A DNA stretch of 64,000 nucleotides from Synoicihabitans lomoniglobus. Its GTDB lineage: Bacteria; Verrucomicrobiota; Verrucomicrobiia; Opitutales; Opitutaceae. The translations under genes were made by a program, and so were the position numbers. This document shows positions 16,949 through 25,932 of this stretch, piece after piece. The DNA is taken from contig NZ_CP119075.1 of the NCBI RefSeq assembly GCF_029023725.1, positions 1,793,501-1,857,500 of the forward strand. The letters run 5' to 3'. The number at the start of each line of letters is the position of its first letter. Positions within the stretch are counted from its first letter, which is position 1. The notes beneath the pieces were generated by a model. The model searched no databases, was not told where the DNA came from, and was given only the letters and a program-made list of their open reading frames with translations.

Positions 16949-17909
16949 GGGCCAGCCAGGTGGTGGGGTCGGGTGATGGCGTTTTGATCAAGCCCATCTC
17001 CAGGGCCGTGGCTTGCAATTGCTGCCATCGTGGATGGTCCATCGTGGGGAGCGGGGAGTCATCCGGTCCCATTACGTAGGGGCGTAATTCGCGCAACGCG
17101 GCGGCGATATGGGCGGGGTCCGCGTCGGGACCCGCGTGTTTGACGATAGCGGTGACGGCGGCGACGGGATCTTCGTAGGCACGTCGCCAGCCTTGGCGCG
17201 TTGCTTCCACAAACGTCGCCACGGTCTCGGCGTGGGTTGTGGCTTGTTCCCGGGTGGTGTAGAGAATTTCCGAATACGAAGGGAATCCCAGCTCGGCGAA
17301 AGACAGGAAGTTCACGGGCTGTGGCGCGGCGGCGGCGCGGAGCCGCACGAATTCTTCGGAGGCGTAGCCTTGCATGGCGTCGATTTCGCCCGTGAGCAGC
17401 GCGGCGATGTCATCCTCGACCCGCACAAATTGCGTGGCGTCCGGGGCGAGTCCGGCGTTGCGGGCGAACCACGCGAACAACGCATCGGCATATGCATGCA
17501 CCCCAACTGGTCGATGGGCGAAGTCCGCAGCGGAATGCACCCCCGATTTGGTCAGGCTCATGACGCCCGCCGGGCTTTGTTGCAGCATGGGCGCGAAGGC
17601 GATGAGGTCGTCGCCGCGATCAAGTTTCTGCAGCAGGATGTAACCTTCAATCGACCCCATGGCGCACGTTTCCGGGTCGGCCTGCAGGTTGGCGGTGCTA
17701 TCTTGACCGTAGGAAAAATCGCGAATTTCCACCGTCAGTCCGGCCTCGGTATAAAGACCGCTTTCGAGCGCGACGAAGACGCCAGCGAATTGAGCCGAGG
17801 CGAACCAGCCGGGGTAAAATACCACCCGGGTCGGTGCCTCTGTCGCCGTGAGGGGGGAACCGAAAACGACGAGCGCCAGAATCGCCGTCAGCGCGCGTCG
17901 TGGGTTCAT
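16944..17909 (-). CDS. THI5/NMT1-like substrate-binding protein with repeat-encoded C-terminus
   Basis: This 321-residue exported binding protein has a signal peptide (about residues 1-22), then RVVFYPGWFASAQFAGVFVALESGLYTEAGLTVEI, a typical NMT1/THI5-domain opening. It is the fourth gene of an ABC operon: its ATG overlaps the stop of the upstream binding-protein gene (ATGA). The last 13 codons, including the TAG stop, are encoded by REP-array spacer and unit sequence (TPSPDPTTWLAR). The natural C-terminus has therefore probably been replaced. Function may be retained because the lost part is short. The ligand is unknown. Confidence 0.86.
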   Translation of the reverse strand: MNPRRALTAILALVVFGSPLTATEAPTRVVFYPGWFASAQFAGVFVALESGLYTEAGLTVEIRDFSYGQDSTANLQADPETCAMGSIEGYILLQKLDRGDDLIAFAPMLQQSPAGVMSLTKSGVHSAADFAHRPVGVHAYADALFAWFARNAGLAPDATQFVRVEDDIAALLTGEIDAMQGYASEEFVRLRAAAAPQPVNFLSFAELGFPSYSEILYTTREQATTHAETVATFVEATRQGWRRAYEDPVAAVTAIVKHAGPDADPAHIAAALRELRPYVMGPDDSPLPTMDHPRWQQLQATALEMGLIKTPSPDPTTWLAR

Positions 17910-18910
17910 GGGGCCGGCAGTTCGGCAACCATGTCGAACGCGACCACCGCGTTGAGATCAAGGGGCTGACTGATCAGTTTCAACTCCACCATGGTGGCCA
18001 TCGTAGCCTCCATGCGGGAAAGCAACAGCTGACCGTAGGTTTCCGTCGTAGTGGGGTTGCCGCCGATGAGTCCGTTGTCGCGCATGGTTTGGATGCTGAA
18101 CGCGATGAACGCGTCACTCATCTGGTCATTGCGCGCCTGGATGAGGGCGTTACCGGGTTGGGAATCGCCTTCAATGTAGTCCCGCCAGCCGGCAGTGGAG
18201 GCCGCGACAAATGCTTTCACCGCTTCGGGATGGTCTCGTAAAAACGCCTTCTTCGTAAAGATCACGCGGTAGGGATCGAAGCCGGTGTCGGCCAGCAGCA
18301 TGGTCTTGGGTTTCGCTCCGTTTTGCGCGACGTAAAAGGGCTCGTTGGTCACGAAGCATTGCTGGATGAATTCCGGGTTACCCATGAATTGAGCGATCCC
18401 AAAATTGGTGGGAATGATGCTGAAATCGATTTGGTAGCGCGCCTTGAGCACGTTGATCCAATTGGAGCCGGGAATGGCCATGATCGTCTTGCCGTCGAGG
18501 TCCTCGAACCGGGTCACGGGGTTGGCGGCGTGCAGCAAGAGTGCCTGCGGGTCGTGCTGCATAAACGCGCCGACGATGACAAACGGCAGGCCATCGGCGA
18601 TGTTGCGCATGATGTCGTCGGAGCGCCCCATGGCGATATCGGCCGCGCCACTGGCGAGTTTGGTCGTGGCCGTCGGTCCGGGACCACCCGGCAGGATCGT
18701 CACGTCGAGCCCGGACTCGGCGTAGCCGCCGGTCGCGAGTGCCTGATAAAACCCACCGTGCTCAGCTTGTGGATACCAATCGGTTTGGAAACGGATCGCG
18801 GTGATGGTGGAACCGTCATCCGTTTGGGTGGTAGGCGGCGGCGACTTGCCGCAGCCGGCGGCGAACAGGACCGCGGCAGCGGTCGCGCAGAGGGAAGAGA
18901 GGCGAGTCAT
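17906..18910 (-). CDS. THI5/NMT1-like ABC substrate-binding lipoprotein
   Basis: This 334-residue lipoprotein starts MTRLSSLC and has a lipobox-like FAAGC. It continues with TDWYPQAEHGGFYQALATGGYAESGLDVTI, so it shares the EHGGFYQA motif with the protein at 13163. The start was chosen because the ATG overlaps the permease stop by four bases; the open frame further upstream is only the permease gene read in another frame. It very probably delivers the ligand to the permease/ATPase pair encoded just upstream. The conserved motif points to an aminopyrimidine-like or other small heterocyclic ligand (inference). Confidence 0.91.
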   Translation of the reverse strand: MTRLSSLCATAAAVLFAAGCGKSPPPTTQTDDGSTITAIRFQTDWYPQAEHGGFYQALATGGYAESGLDVTILPGGPGPTATTKLASGAADIAMGRSDDIMRNIADGLPFVIVGAFMQHDPQALLLHAANPVTRFEDLDGKTIMAIPGSNWINVLKARYQIDFSIIPTNFGIAQFMGNPEFIQQCFVTNEPFYVAQNGAKPKTMLLADTGFDPYRVIFTKKAFLRDHPEAVKAFVAASTAGWRDYIEGDSQPGNALIQARNDQMSDAFIAFSIQTMRDNGLIGGNPTTTETYGQLLLSRMEATMATMVELKLISQPLDLNAVVAFDMVAELPAP

Positions 18911-19707
18911 TGTTCGGAATTGCTGAAGGAATCGTGCCACTTGTGGAGACTGAGCCAGCTCAACCAGACGACGACCGCGACGAATACAAATCCCAGCGCG
19001 CAGCCGGTGAAGGCGGTGGCGAACAACGCCGCCATTTTGAATTGCGAGCTGTAGATGATTGTCAGGAAACCGAGTCCGCCGCCGTCGGCTCCGGAGTTGC
19101 CCGCCGTGTAGTCGCCGACGATGGCGCCGATCGGGGCGAGCGTGGCGGCGATGCGCAGGCCGGTGAAAAAGTAAGGCAGCGCGGCCGGCACGCGCAGCAG
19201 CAGAATCTCCTGGCGTTTGGTGGCTTTGCACATCGTGAAAAGATCCACGAGATTCCGATCGGTGGAGATCAAGCCCTGCGTGGTATTGACCACCATGGGG
19301 AAGAAGCAGATCAGGAACGTGATAATACTGACGCTGGCGAGACCTGGGCCGGCCCACAGCACGAGAATCGGGGCCAGCACGATGACGGGGGTCATCTGCA
19401 ACATCATCAAATACGGGTAGAGGCTCGATCGCACCAACGGCGTGAGCGACAGGATCAAGGCGAAGACGAAGCTGCCGGTGACGGCCAAGCCGAACCCGAC
19501 CATGGCTCCCTTGGCCGTGTTGACGGTGCCGGTCCACAAGGTCGCGCCGTTGTCGCGAAAGGCTTCCAGCACCTGATGAGGGGCGGGGAGGAGAAACTGG
19601 CGATCCTCGCCCAGGCCGGCGCGCGCCGCATACCACAGACCGATGAAGACCAAACCGGTCAACGCGGGCAAAAGGTAGGTGAGGTAACGTGGTTTGGGCA
19701 CGGGCAA
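18907..19707 (-). CDS. ABC transporter permease (SsuC/ThiX-like)
   Basis: This 266-residue inner-membrane protein has about six hydrophobic segments and the BPD permease coupling region. It resembles permeases for nitrate, sulfonate, taurine and hydroxymethylpyrimidine uptake. The start is a TTG directly after the ATPase stop (TGATTG), and the stop overlaps the ATG of the binding protein. It forms the membrane channel of the ABC importer encoded by this four-gene operon. Confidence 0.92.
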   Translation of the reverse strand: MPVPKPRYLTYLLPALTGLVFIGLWYAARAGLGEDRQFLLPAPHQVLEAFRDNGATLWTGTVNTAKGAMVGFGLAVTGSFVFALILSLTPLVRSSLYPYLMMLQMTPVIVLAPILVLWAGPGLASVSIITFLICFFPMVVNTTQGLISTDRNLVDLFTMCKATKRQEILLLRVPAALPYFFTGLRIAATLAPIGAIVGDYTAGNSGADGGGLGFLTIIYSSQFKMAALFATAFTGCALGFVFVAVVVWLSWLSLHKWHDSFSNSEQ

Positions 19708-20481
19708 TCAGGGTTGAGCGTTTTCGACCGAACGCAGGAGTTTGGACACCTCGGCCACGAGTCGTTGATAGTCCGGCGATTGGCGGGTCTCCTCGGTGCG
19801 CGGATACGGCAGGTCGACGGGAATCTCGCGATGCAGGCGACCGGGATTGGCACTGAGCACGAAGATGCGGTTGGAGAGAAACACCGCTTCGGCGACGGAG
19901 TGCGTGACGAAAAATGCGGTCCAGGCCTTTTGGTCGCGAATGCCGAGCAACTCCTCGTTGAGATGGTCTCGAGTCATCTCGTCGAGCGCGCCAAACGGCT
20001 CATCCAGCAGGAGGATTTTCGGCGACAACGAAAGGGCGCGGGCGATCGATACGCGCATTTTTTGCCCGCCCGAAAGCTGACGCGGGTAGTAGGTGGCGCG
20101 GCCCGCGAGGCCGACGAGGTCGAGACATTGCAGCGCGATCTTGGCGCGTTTGGTGGATTCCACGCCCCGGAGCTTGAGCGGCACCTCGACGTTTCGCTGC
20201 ACATTGAGCCACGGCAGCAAGGTGGGCTCCTGGAAAACGAAAGCGAGTTCCTGCGCGGCGTTTTCGGGACTGACGCCCTCGACCGAAGCCACGCCGGACG
20301 TGATCGGGTTGAGCCCCGAGATCAGTTTAAGGATGGTTGATTTTCCGCAACCGCTGGGACCGATCAGGGAAATGAAGTCACCCCGTTTGGCCGCGAAGGA
20401 AATTTGATCCAAGATAACCGGTCCATCGCCGTAGCGTTTCTCAACGTGGTCAAATTTTACGATGGCGGTGTGATTCGTCAT
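19708..20481 (-). CDS. ABC transporter ATP-binding protein (SsuB/ThiZ-like)
   Basis: This 257-residue ATPase is the first gene of the ABC operon. The Walker A motif GPSGCGKST, the Q-loop region FVFQEPTLLPW, the signature LSGGQKMR and Walker B ILLLDEPFGALDE are all present, and so is the H-loop (FFVTHSVAEA). The ATG at 20481 (MTNHTAIV) is preferred over the longer frame because the region before it lacks ABC sequence. It faces the divergent binding-protein gene at 20722. Confidence 0.94.
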   Translation of the reverse strand: MTNHTAIVKFDHVEKRYGDGPVILDQISFAAKRGDFISLIGPSGCGKSTILKLISGLNPITSGVASVEGVSPENAAQELAFVFQEPTLLPWLNVQRNVEVPLKLRGVESTKRAKIALQCLDLVGLAGRATYYPRQLSGGQKMRVSIARALSLSPKILLLDEPFGALDEMTRDHLNEELLGIRDQKAWTAFFVTHSVAEAVFLSNRIFVLSANPGRLHREIPVDLPYPRTEETRQSPDYQRLVAEVSKLLRSVENAQP

Positions 20482-20721
20482 GCAGGTTCGTTCAGCGAGG
20501 TCAAAGTAGGGCGGTGGGAGAGCAGGGCGCTTGCCATGCACAACCGAGGCGAGCAGATCGGTCGTAAATGCCATGAGCAAGTTTCATGCGTAAAGCGGGG
20601 ACAAATGTGCCAGATTTTGTCGATGGTAGCGGACGCAGATGGTGCGCCGTTTGCAGCGGGGAGGGTTATGACTTGGAACTGTGCTCGGACACACCTTGGA
20701 ATCGGCGTTGGTAATTGGGGG

Positions 20722-21705
20722 ATGGTCCGGCGAACGCTCGCCGTGGCGTGGTGGGGTATTGCGACGTTGGCGCTGCCCATGCGGGCGGAGTCGACGCAAT
20801 TGGTCATGCAACTCGATCTGGGGGTGCAAAATGTGCAATTCGCCGGTGTGCTGTGGGCGCAATCCGAGGGCTGGTTCAGCGACGCGGGCATTGATCTCGA
20901 AATCAGGCCGCTGCCCGACGGTTATGGTGATTTGGCGGCGAAGGTGGCGGCATCTGAGCATACGATTGGATCGATCGAGAGTGGGTTGTTTTTGACGGGC
21001 CGTGCGGCGGGCGAACCGCTGGTGGCGATAGGGGCGATGTTTCAAGCGTCGCCGTTGTGTCTGGTGGCCAAGTCTCACCATCACCTCCGCACGCCGGCGG
21101 ATTTGGTCGGCCTGCGCGTGGCGGTGCACGGCGACGGACATGAAGCGCTGGCCACGATATTGGCGTATAGCGGAGTCGATGCCTCGAAAGTGGAAATCGG
21201 CGAAGCGGATTACGGTAACGGGCCTTTGTTGCGCGATGAAGTCGACGCCAAGCAGGCCTACTACGTGGACGAATATGTGCACATGCTCACCGCCGGGCAC
21301 GCCGTCGACGCGCTGCGCTACAAAGATTTCGGACACAAGGCCTACTCGCAGGTGATGTTCGTCAGTGAAGCGACACTGGCGGCCCATCGCGCGGCGTTGG
21401 TCAAGTTTCTGCAAGTGTTGGACCGGGGTTGGCGGGCAGCGGTGGCGGCACCGGAAGTGGCCGCAAAACTGGTGGTCACCCGTTACGCACCGGCACTTGA
21501 TCTCACTTACCAAACCGAATCGCTGAAACTCATGTCGGAGCTGCTGTGGGCGGAGGATGAGCGGACAGGCGCGACGAGCCCGGTCACGTGGCAAGCCAAT
21601 GCCGCCTCATTTCTCGCCACCCATCCGGAATCGAGTTTGCCGCCGATGGAACGTTGGGTGGACTTCAGTTTGATCGAGGAGGCCTTTGCCCGCGCCGCGC
21701 CCTGA
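20722..21705 (+). CDS. THI5/NMT1-like substrate-binding protein
   Basis: This 327-residue exported binding protein has a signal peptide ending near PMRAES. It continues with QLVMQLDLGVQNVQFAGVLWAQSEGWFSDAGIDLEI, similar to the protein at 16944 (shared QFAGV, GSIE and acidic linker). The ATG at 20722 follows a GGGG stretch that can act as ribosome binding site; the longer upstream frame does not resemble a signal peptide. It is transcribed divergently from the ABC operon, which has its own two binding proteins. It may be an alternative receptor for the same permease. Confidence 0.87.
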   Translation: MVRRTLAVAWWGIATLALPMRAESTQLVMQLDLGVQNVQFAGVLWAQSEGWFSDAGIDLEIRPLPDGYGDLAAKVAASEHTIGSIESGLFLTGRAAGEPLVAIGAMFQASPLCLVAKSHHHLRTPADLVGLRVAVHGDGHEALATILAYSGVDASKVEIGEADYGNGPLLRDEVDAKQAYYVDEYVHMLTAGHAVDALRYKDFGHKAYSQVMFVSEATLAAHRAALVKFLQVLDRGWRAAVAAPEVAAKLVVTRYAPALDLTYQTESLKLMSELLWAEDERTGATSPVTWQANAASFLATHPESSLPPMERWVDFSLIEEAFARAAP

Positions 21706-21721
21706 CGGCGGCGGGAGCGGT

Positions 21722-23413
21722 TCAGTCGGTCAGGACGGGTAAAACCAACCGCGATGGTTGGGCGTCGTTGTGGTAGACGACCTGCAGAGCGTGCCCGAAG
21801 TCACCGGGCGCTTTCACGGTCGCCGGATCAGTGGCGTGATTGGGCGAACGAATGAGCAGCGGATAAGCGGAACTGGCGACGTCGATGCGCACGGTTTCGC
21901 CCGGTGCCATTTGGACCGCGATGGGATCGAGTTGAATGGAAATTTCTTTTCCGGTTGGGGTATCTGCTCCGATGACAGACGCGGCACCGAGGCAAAGAAA
22001 CTGGGCGACGCCGGTCGGCAAAACGCGAGACAAGCGCACCACAAAATGCGTATGCGAAGCACTGGAGCAAACATGCAGCACGCAACGCGGATCCCCCGCT
22101 ATGACCAGCGGGGTATCGAGTGGGGACGAGGTGTAGACCAGCAAATTGTTGCCTTCCTGTTGGGGAGCCAGGTCGTGCGGTCCGAAGGCCACGTTGCCGC
22201 CGCGATTGCCCCCGGGAGCCACGACCGGAACCTCCGGGTCGTAAGTGAACATGTCCTCGGGACCGGCGGGGCCATCCGGTGACAGTGCACCATCGCCATA
22301 GCGCGAGTTCGCCCGTTTACCGGAGCACAAAAACCACTCGCGCGGCTGGGACGCCGGCGGAGGCCAGGCAGTGGCCTCTTTCCATGCGTTGGAGCCGAGT
22401 TCAAAATAACGCACCGGCGGCAACGGCGCTGCACCGACCGGAACCTCGTGATCGAGCCAATGATGAAACCAGGCGGCCATCATGGCGTCGATGGCGGGCG
22501 CGGCGGCGGGACCGAGATCCTGGCCGCCGACGTGTTCGCCCCACGGGATGTGTTGCCACGGACCCGCCAGCAGAACCTGGCCGGGATGCGTCGCGGCCAT
22601 CTTGCGAAAACCATCCACCGAACCGCGTAGGTAAAAGTCATACCAGCCGCTGAGATGAAACATGGGCACGGCCAGTTCCGCGACCCGGGCGAGCAAGTCG
22701 AACTCCTCCCAATAAGCGTCCTTGGTCGGGTGACGAATCCAGTCGATGCCGTAGCTTGGCACATCTTCGTTGGCCAAAGGGGGCGCGTCCGTGAGCGGCA
22801 TGGCACTGCTCAAGCGGCCGGCGTTGAGCCAGTTGGTATCGAGGGCGGCGGCGCTGTCGGCCTCGGTGCGGCGGGCGTCCTCGCGCAGCATCTGGCTGGC
22901 CCAGCCGATCGTGGTGCTGAGTTGCAAAATCCCGTCGCGGTAAAACCAACCCGAATACAAGTCGAACGCCGTCATGTGCGGCGCCAGTGCTTTCAGCGCG
23001 GGCGGCCGGGCGAGGGCGGCCAGCAGTTGCGTGGAGGCTTGATACGAAAAACCATACATGCCCACACGACCGTTGCTGCCGGGCAGCGCGGCGGCCCACG
23101 CGACGGTATCCGCACCGTCGTCGATTTCGTTACGAAACGTGTAGAAGGTGCCCTCACTGTCGCCGCGACCGCGCACATCTTGGATGATGACGAGGAAGCC
23201 CTCGCGGGCCCACCACGTGGGGTGAGCGTAGACGACGGTCGACGCGATGTCGCGACCGTAGGGCTGACGCATGAGCAGGACGGGCCAGGGGCCGGTGCCG
23301 TCGGTCGGTCGATAAATGTCGGCGATGAGACGCGTGCCGTCGCGCATGGTGGCGATGGCACCGGACTCGAGGGAAACGCCATCGAAGGCGTCGGTCAGAT
23401 GGTGTCCGATCAC
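21722..23413 (-). CDS. CocE/NonD-family alpha/beta-hydrolase (S15-like)
   Basis: This 563-residue hydrolase has the X-Pro dipeptidyl-peptidase/cocaine-esterase layout. The N-terminal alpha/beta-hydrolase part has MRDGTRLIADIYRP, RGRGDSEG and the nucleophile elbow YGFSYQAS (Ser about residue 125). A cap region and a C-terminal jelly-roll domain follow (about residues 350-560). No signal peptide is visible. The GTG start overlaps the stop of the FAD oxidase gene (GTGA). It probably cleaves an ester or amide of a small molecule; the substrate is unknown. Confidence 0.88.
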   Translation of the reverse strand: MIGHHLTDAFDGVSLESGAIATMRDGTRLIADIYRPTDGTGPWPVLLMRQPYGRDIASTVVYAHPTWWAREGFLVIIQDVRGRGDSEGTFYTFRNEIDDGADTVAWAAALPGSNGRVGMYGFSYQASTQLLAALARPPALKALAPHMTAFDLYSGWFYRDGILQLSTTIGWASQMLREDARRTEADSAAALDTNWLNAGRLSSAMPLTDAPPLANEDVPSYGIDWIRHPTKDAYWEEFDLLARVAELAVPMFHLSGWYDFYLRGSVDGFRKMAATHPGQVLLAGPWQHIPWGEHVGGQDLGPAAAPAIDAMMAAWFHHWLDHEVPVGAAPLPPVRYFELGSNAWKEATAWPPPASQPREWFLCSGKRANSRYGDGALSPDGPAGPEDMFTYDPEVPVVAPGGNRGGNVAFGPHDLAPQQEGNNLLVYTSSPLDTPLVIAGDPRCVLHVCSSASHTHFVVRLSRVLPTGVAQFLCLGAASVIGADTPTGKEISIQLDPIAVQMAPGETVRIDVASSAYPLLIRSPNHATDPATVKAPGDFGHALQVVYHNDAQPSRLVLPVLTD

Positions 23414-24834
23414 GAGAACAGGAAATGAGGCATCGAACCCGGCACGGCAAACCTCGGCGTCGGAGCTTGCTTCATTTTTCCCGGATTAAGCAGGTTGTGC
23501 GGATCGGCCTCATGTTTGAGTTCGAGCTGCACGTCGTAGCCTTGGTCGCGGCCGCCTTCCTCGATGTAGCACGTGTGCGGGTTGGCGGTGAACACGCCGA
23601 TGGACGTGCAATACTCGATGATTTCCTTGAGCCGCTCCTCGCTCTTGAAATGCACCAACGGAATGCCGCCGCAGGCCACGGTGGGGCTGGCTCCGCCCAT
23701 CTTGGGGTTGCCGCGAGTGAACTCGAGGTGGAATAGGATTTCGCCAGGAAATTTCGCGTGCAGCAGTTGGAATTGTTCGCGGTAGTTGGCCCCGAATCCG
23801 CTTTGCAGATACGTCCAGGCCGGGTCGGCTTTGAGCGCCCACAATGTGGTGTGGTTCCACGTGTAGTCAGAGAGCATCGGCGGCTTGCGCGGGTAGTGGT
23901 AGGGAATGCGGTGCGGCACGCTCAGACCGGCCGCCTCGGCGCGGGCCGCCACGGCGTCGGCGCTGGATTCGTCGACCTCGAAAAAGATCAGGTGATGGTC
24001 GGCCGGATAGAACTTTTTGATCGGTTTGAAGAACGAGCCGATGGGATTTTCCATTACGGAAACAAGGCGCTTGCGCACGGTCGCATCGCCGGCGATTTCG
24101 GCGGCGAAATCGAGCAACGGGTCCCAATTGGTCGAAGCGATGACGAGTTGCTGCCACGGATAAGCCGGGGCGAGTCGCAGCTGCACCTCGACGATGATGC
24201 CGTTGGTGCCGTAGGCGTGGAAGACGCGCATGGTTTCCGTCTCGTCGAGCGTCAGGATGCGCGGTTCTTCCTCGATCGTCATAATCTTGAAACGCTTGAT
24301 GGTGCCGGGCTCGCGCAGGCCACCGTGCGAAATCGAGCCGATGCCCCCGGAGCCCCCGCTGACGAAACCAGCGATGGTGGATTTAACCCACGTGGACGGA
24401 TAACACCGCAGTTCCCAACCCAGCGGGCGCGCTTGATTTTCAATGGTGGCGAGACGGGCACCGGGTTCCGCGGTGACGACACCCTCGGAGAGGTCGATAA
24501 TGCGATCCATGCCGCTGAGATCGACGATCAGACCGCCGTAGAGCGGCACGCTTTGGCCGTAATTGCCGGTGGCCGCGCCGCGCATGGTGAGAGGCACGCG
24601 GGCGGTCGCAGCGAGTGCGACCACGGCACGCAACTGGTCAATAGTGGTCACTCGGACCGCGGCGGCGGCCAACCGGTCTTCCAACCGATCGCGCAGCACC
24701 GGCGAATACCAATAGAAGTCTTTGGAGAGCGTGCTCAGTCCCGAGTCATCGATGACGAAGTGATCGTCGCCGACGATGGCGCGCAGCTCTTGGAGCAAGG
24801 TTTCGGAGAGGGCGACAAATCCAGGTGTTGGCAT
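23410..24834 (-). CDS. FAD-linked oxidase (PCMH-type, glycolate-oxidase-like)
   Basis: This 474-residue flavoprotein has an N-terminal PCMH FAD-binding domain (VPLTMRGAATGNYGQSVPLYGGLIVDLSGMD, about residues 84-114; YPSTWVKSTIAGFVSGGSGGIGS) and a C-terminal FAD-oxidase domain ending in the characteristic NLLNPGKM. It lacks a signal peptide. The ATG at 24834 (MPTPGFVALS) was chosen; the longer frame crosses into the divergent cytochrome gene's promoter region. It is co-transcribed with the CocE hydrolase and divergent from a cytochrome c gene. The substrate is not recognisable. Confidence 0.88.
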   Translation of the reverse strand: MPTPGFVALSETLLQELRAIVGDDHFVIDDSGLSTLSKDFYWYSPVLRDRLEDRLAAAAVRVTTIDQLRAVVALAATARVPLTMRGAATGNYGQSVPLYGGLIVDLSGMDRIIDLSEGVVTAEPGARLATIENQARPLGWELRCYPSTWVKSTIAGFVSGGSGGIGSISHGGLREPGTIKRFKIMTIEEEPRILTLDETETMRVFHAYGTNGIIVEVQLRLAPAYPWQQLVIASTNWDPLLDFAAEIAGDATVRKRLVSVMENPIGSFFKPIKKFYPADHHLIFFEVDESSADAVAARAEAAGLSVPHRIPYHYPRKPPMLSDYTWNHTTLWALKADPAWTYLQSGFGANYREQFQLLHAKFPGEILFHLEFTRGNPKMGGASPTVACGGIPLVHFKSEERLKEIIEYCTSIGVFTANPHTCYIEEGGRDQGYDVQLELKHEADPHNLLNPGKMKQAPTPRFAVPGSMPHFLFS

Positions 24835-24936
24835 GAAAAAAGAGAATAGAGCGCGTCCCGTGCCGTCGGCGCTGGTGAATTTGGGCGGAGTCTGGCACCA
24901 CGTTGTCGTGGCATGTGCGGTGCTCCCCGGGACGAC

Positions 24937-25827
24937 ATGTTGAAGCGCTTCAAGCAGGGATGTTTTGGGATGATTGCAAGTGTGGTCATGGGGATTGGAT
25001 CGGTGGCCGCGGCGGGTCTGGAACTCACCACCGCCCCCACGGCCGACGATGACCTGGCCGTATCCGGAACCTGGGTGAACGTGCCGGCAGGCGAAATCCG
25101 TTTTATCGCTCGCAGCGCGTTGGCGAAGTTGCCCGGGGTCAAGACCGTGACCGACCGGATTTGGCCCACGGCTAAACCCGTGGAAATGACCGTGCTGCCG
25201 CTGCAGTCCTTGATCGACGCGCTGGGCTGGGGCGAGGCGAGTGACGGCCTCGTATTGAAATGCGGTGACCGTTGGGAATCGTGGATGCCGCAGGCGCTGA
25301 TCGAATCGGAAAACCCGTTCCTCATTCTCTATTATCAAGGACGTGCTCCCGGCGACGGCGAAGGGTGGCCCACCTTTTTGGGGATCGAACCGATGGCTCC
25401 ATACTACGCCTTCGTGAGCCCAAACGATCGACCGGATTTTGTGGACGCCACGCCCTTCGGGATGATCTCAGCGACGCAGATCGTGGAAATCGCGGCGGCG
25501 AATGAGGCGGAGCGTTACGCGCCGTTTTTTGCAGGAGCACTGGCGGAGCTTTCCGGTGATGCGGCTGACGGCCGCGACCTGTTTTTGGCGCGCTGCAACA
25601 ATTGCCATCAAGGTCCCGGGGAAACCGGGGGGAATGTCTCGCAACGACCGTTCATGCTGTTGCAAGTGCACGCCACGGTTAACGCCGACTACTTCCGGAA
25701 AATGGTCCGTGATCCCAAGCAGTTTTATCCGGAGACAATCATGCCGAGGCATCCGGATTTCGAGGACGAACATTTCGCGCAACTGATCGCGTTTCTCGCC
25801 GCGACGAAAGCAGCCAAACTGCAGTAG
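24937..25827 (+). CDS. Exported cytochrome c protein with N-terminal oxidoreductase-like domain
   Basis: This 296-residue paralogue of the protein at 14307 has a signal peptide (MLKRFKQGCFGMIASVVMG), a middle domain with LKCGDRWESWMP and PFLILYYQGRAPGDGEGWP, and a C-terminal c-type haem site CNNCH at about residues 220-224. A possible axial Met lies in ETIMPRHP. The ATG at 24937 is preferred to the one 24 bases upstream because it gives a better signal peptide. It is divergent from the FAD oxidase gene. A REP element starts 3 bases after the stop. It is probably a periplasmic electron-transfer component. Confidence 0.8.
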   Translation: MLKRFKQGCFGMIASVVMGIGSVAAAGLELTTAPTADDDLAVSGTWVNVPAGEIRFIARSALAKLPGVKTVTDRIWPTAKPVEMTVLPLQSLIDALGWGEASDGLVLKCGDRWESWMPQALIESENPFLILYYQGRAPGDGEGWPTFLGIEPMAPYYAFVSPNDRPDFVDATPFGMISATQIVEIAAANEAERYAPFFAGALAELSGDAADGRDLFLARCNNCHQGPGETGGNVSQRPFMLLQVHATVNADYFRKMVRDPKQFYPETIMPRHPDFEDEHFAQLIAFLAATKAAKLQ

Positions 25828-25830
25828 TCG

Positions 25831-25932
25831 GGTAGGGCGTGCTCGCCGAGCGCGCCAGCGTGGAATTGGTGGGGACGTCATAGCTTTGGCCATGATAGCC
25901 GCGTTCGGCGGTTTCGGCGAAACCGCCCTACC
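25831..25932. repeat. REP/BIME element left of RAYT gene
   Basis: This element of about 102 bp starts GGTAGGGCGTGCTCGCCGAG and ends GTTTCGGCGAAACCGCCCTACC. It is the reverse orientation of the units in the 16.6-kb array and has a longer centre (GCGTGGAATTGGTGGGG...). The TAG stop of the RAYT gene on the minus strand lies in its right boundary (25928-25930). Confidence 0.9.

Noticed and set aside
18911..19636. N-terminal extension of the binding protein frame at 17906
   Set aside because: This stretch is the permease gene read in another frame; the ATG overlapping the permease stop gives a proper lipoprotein signal.
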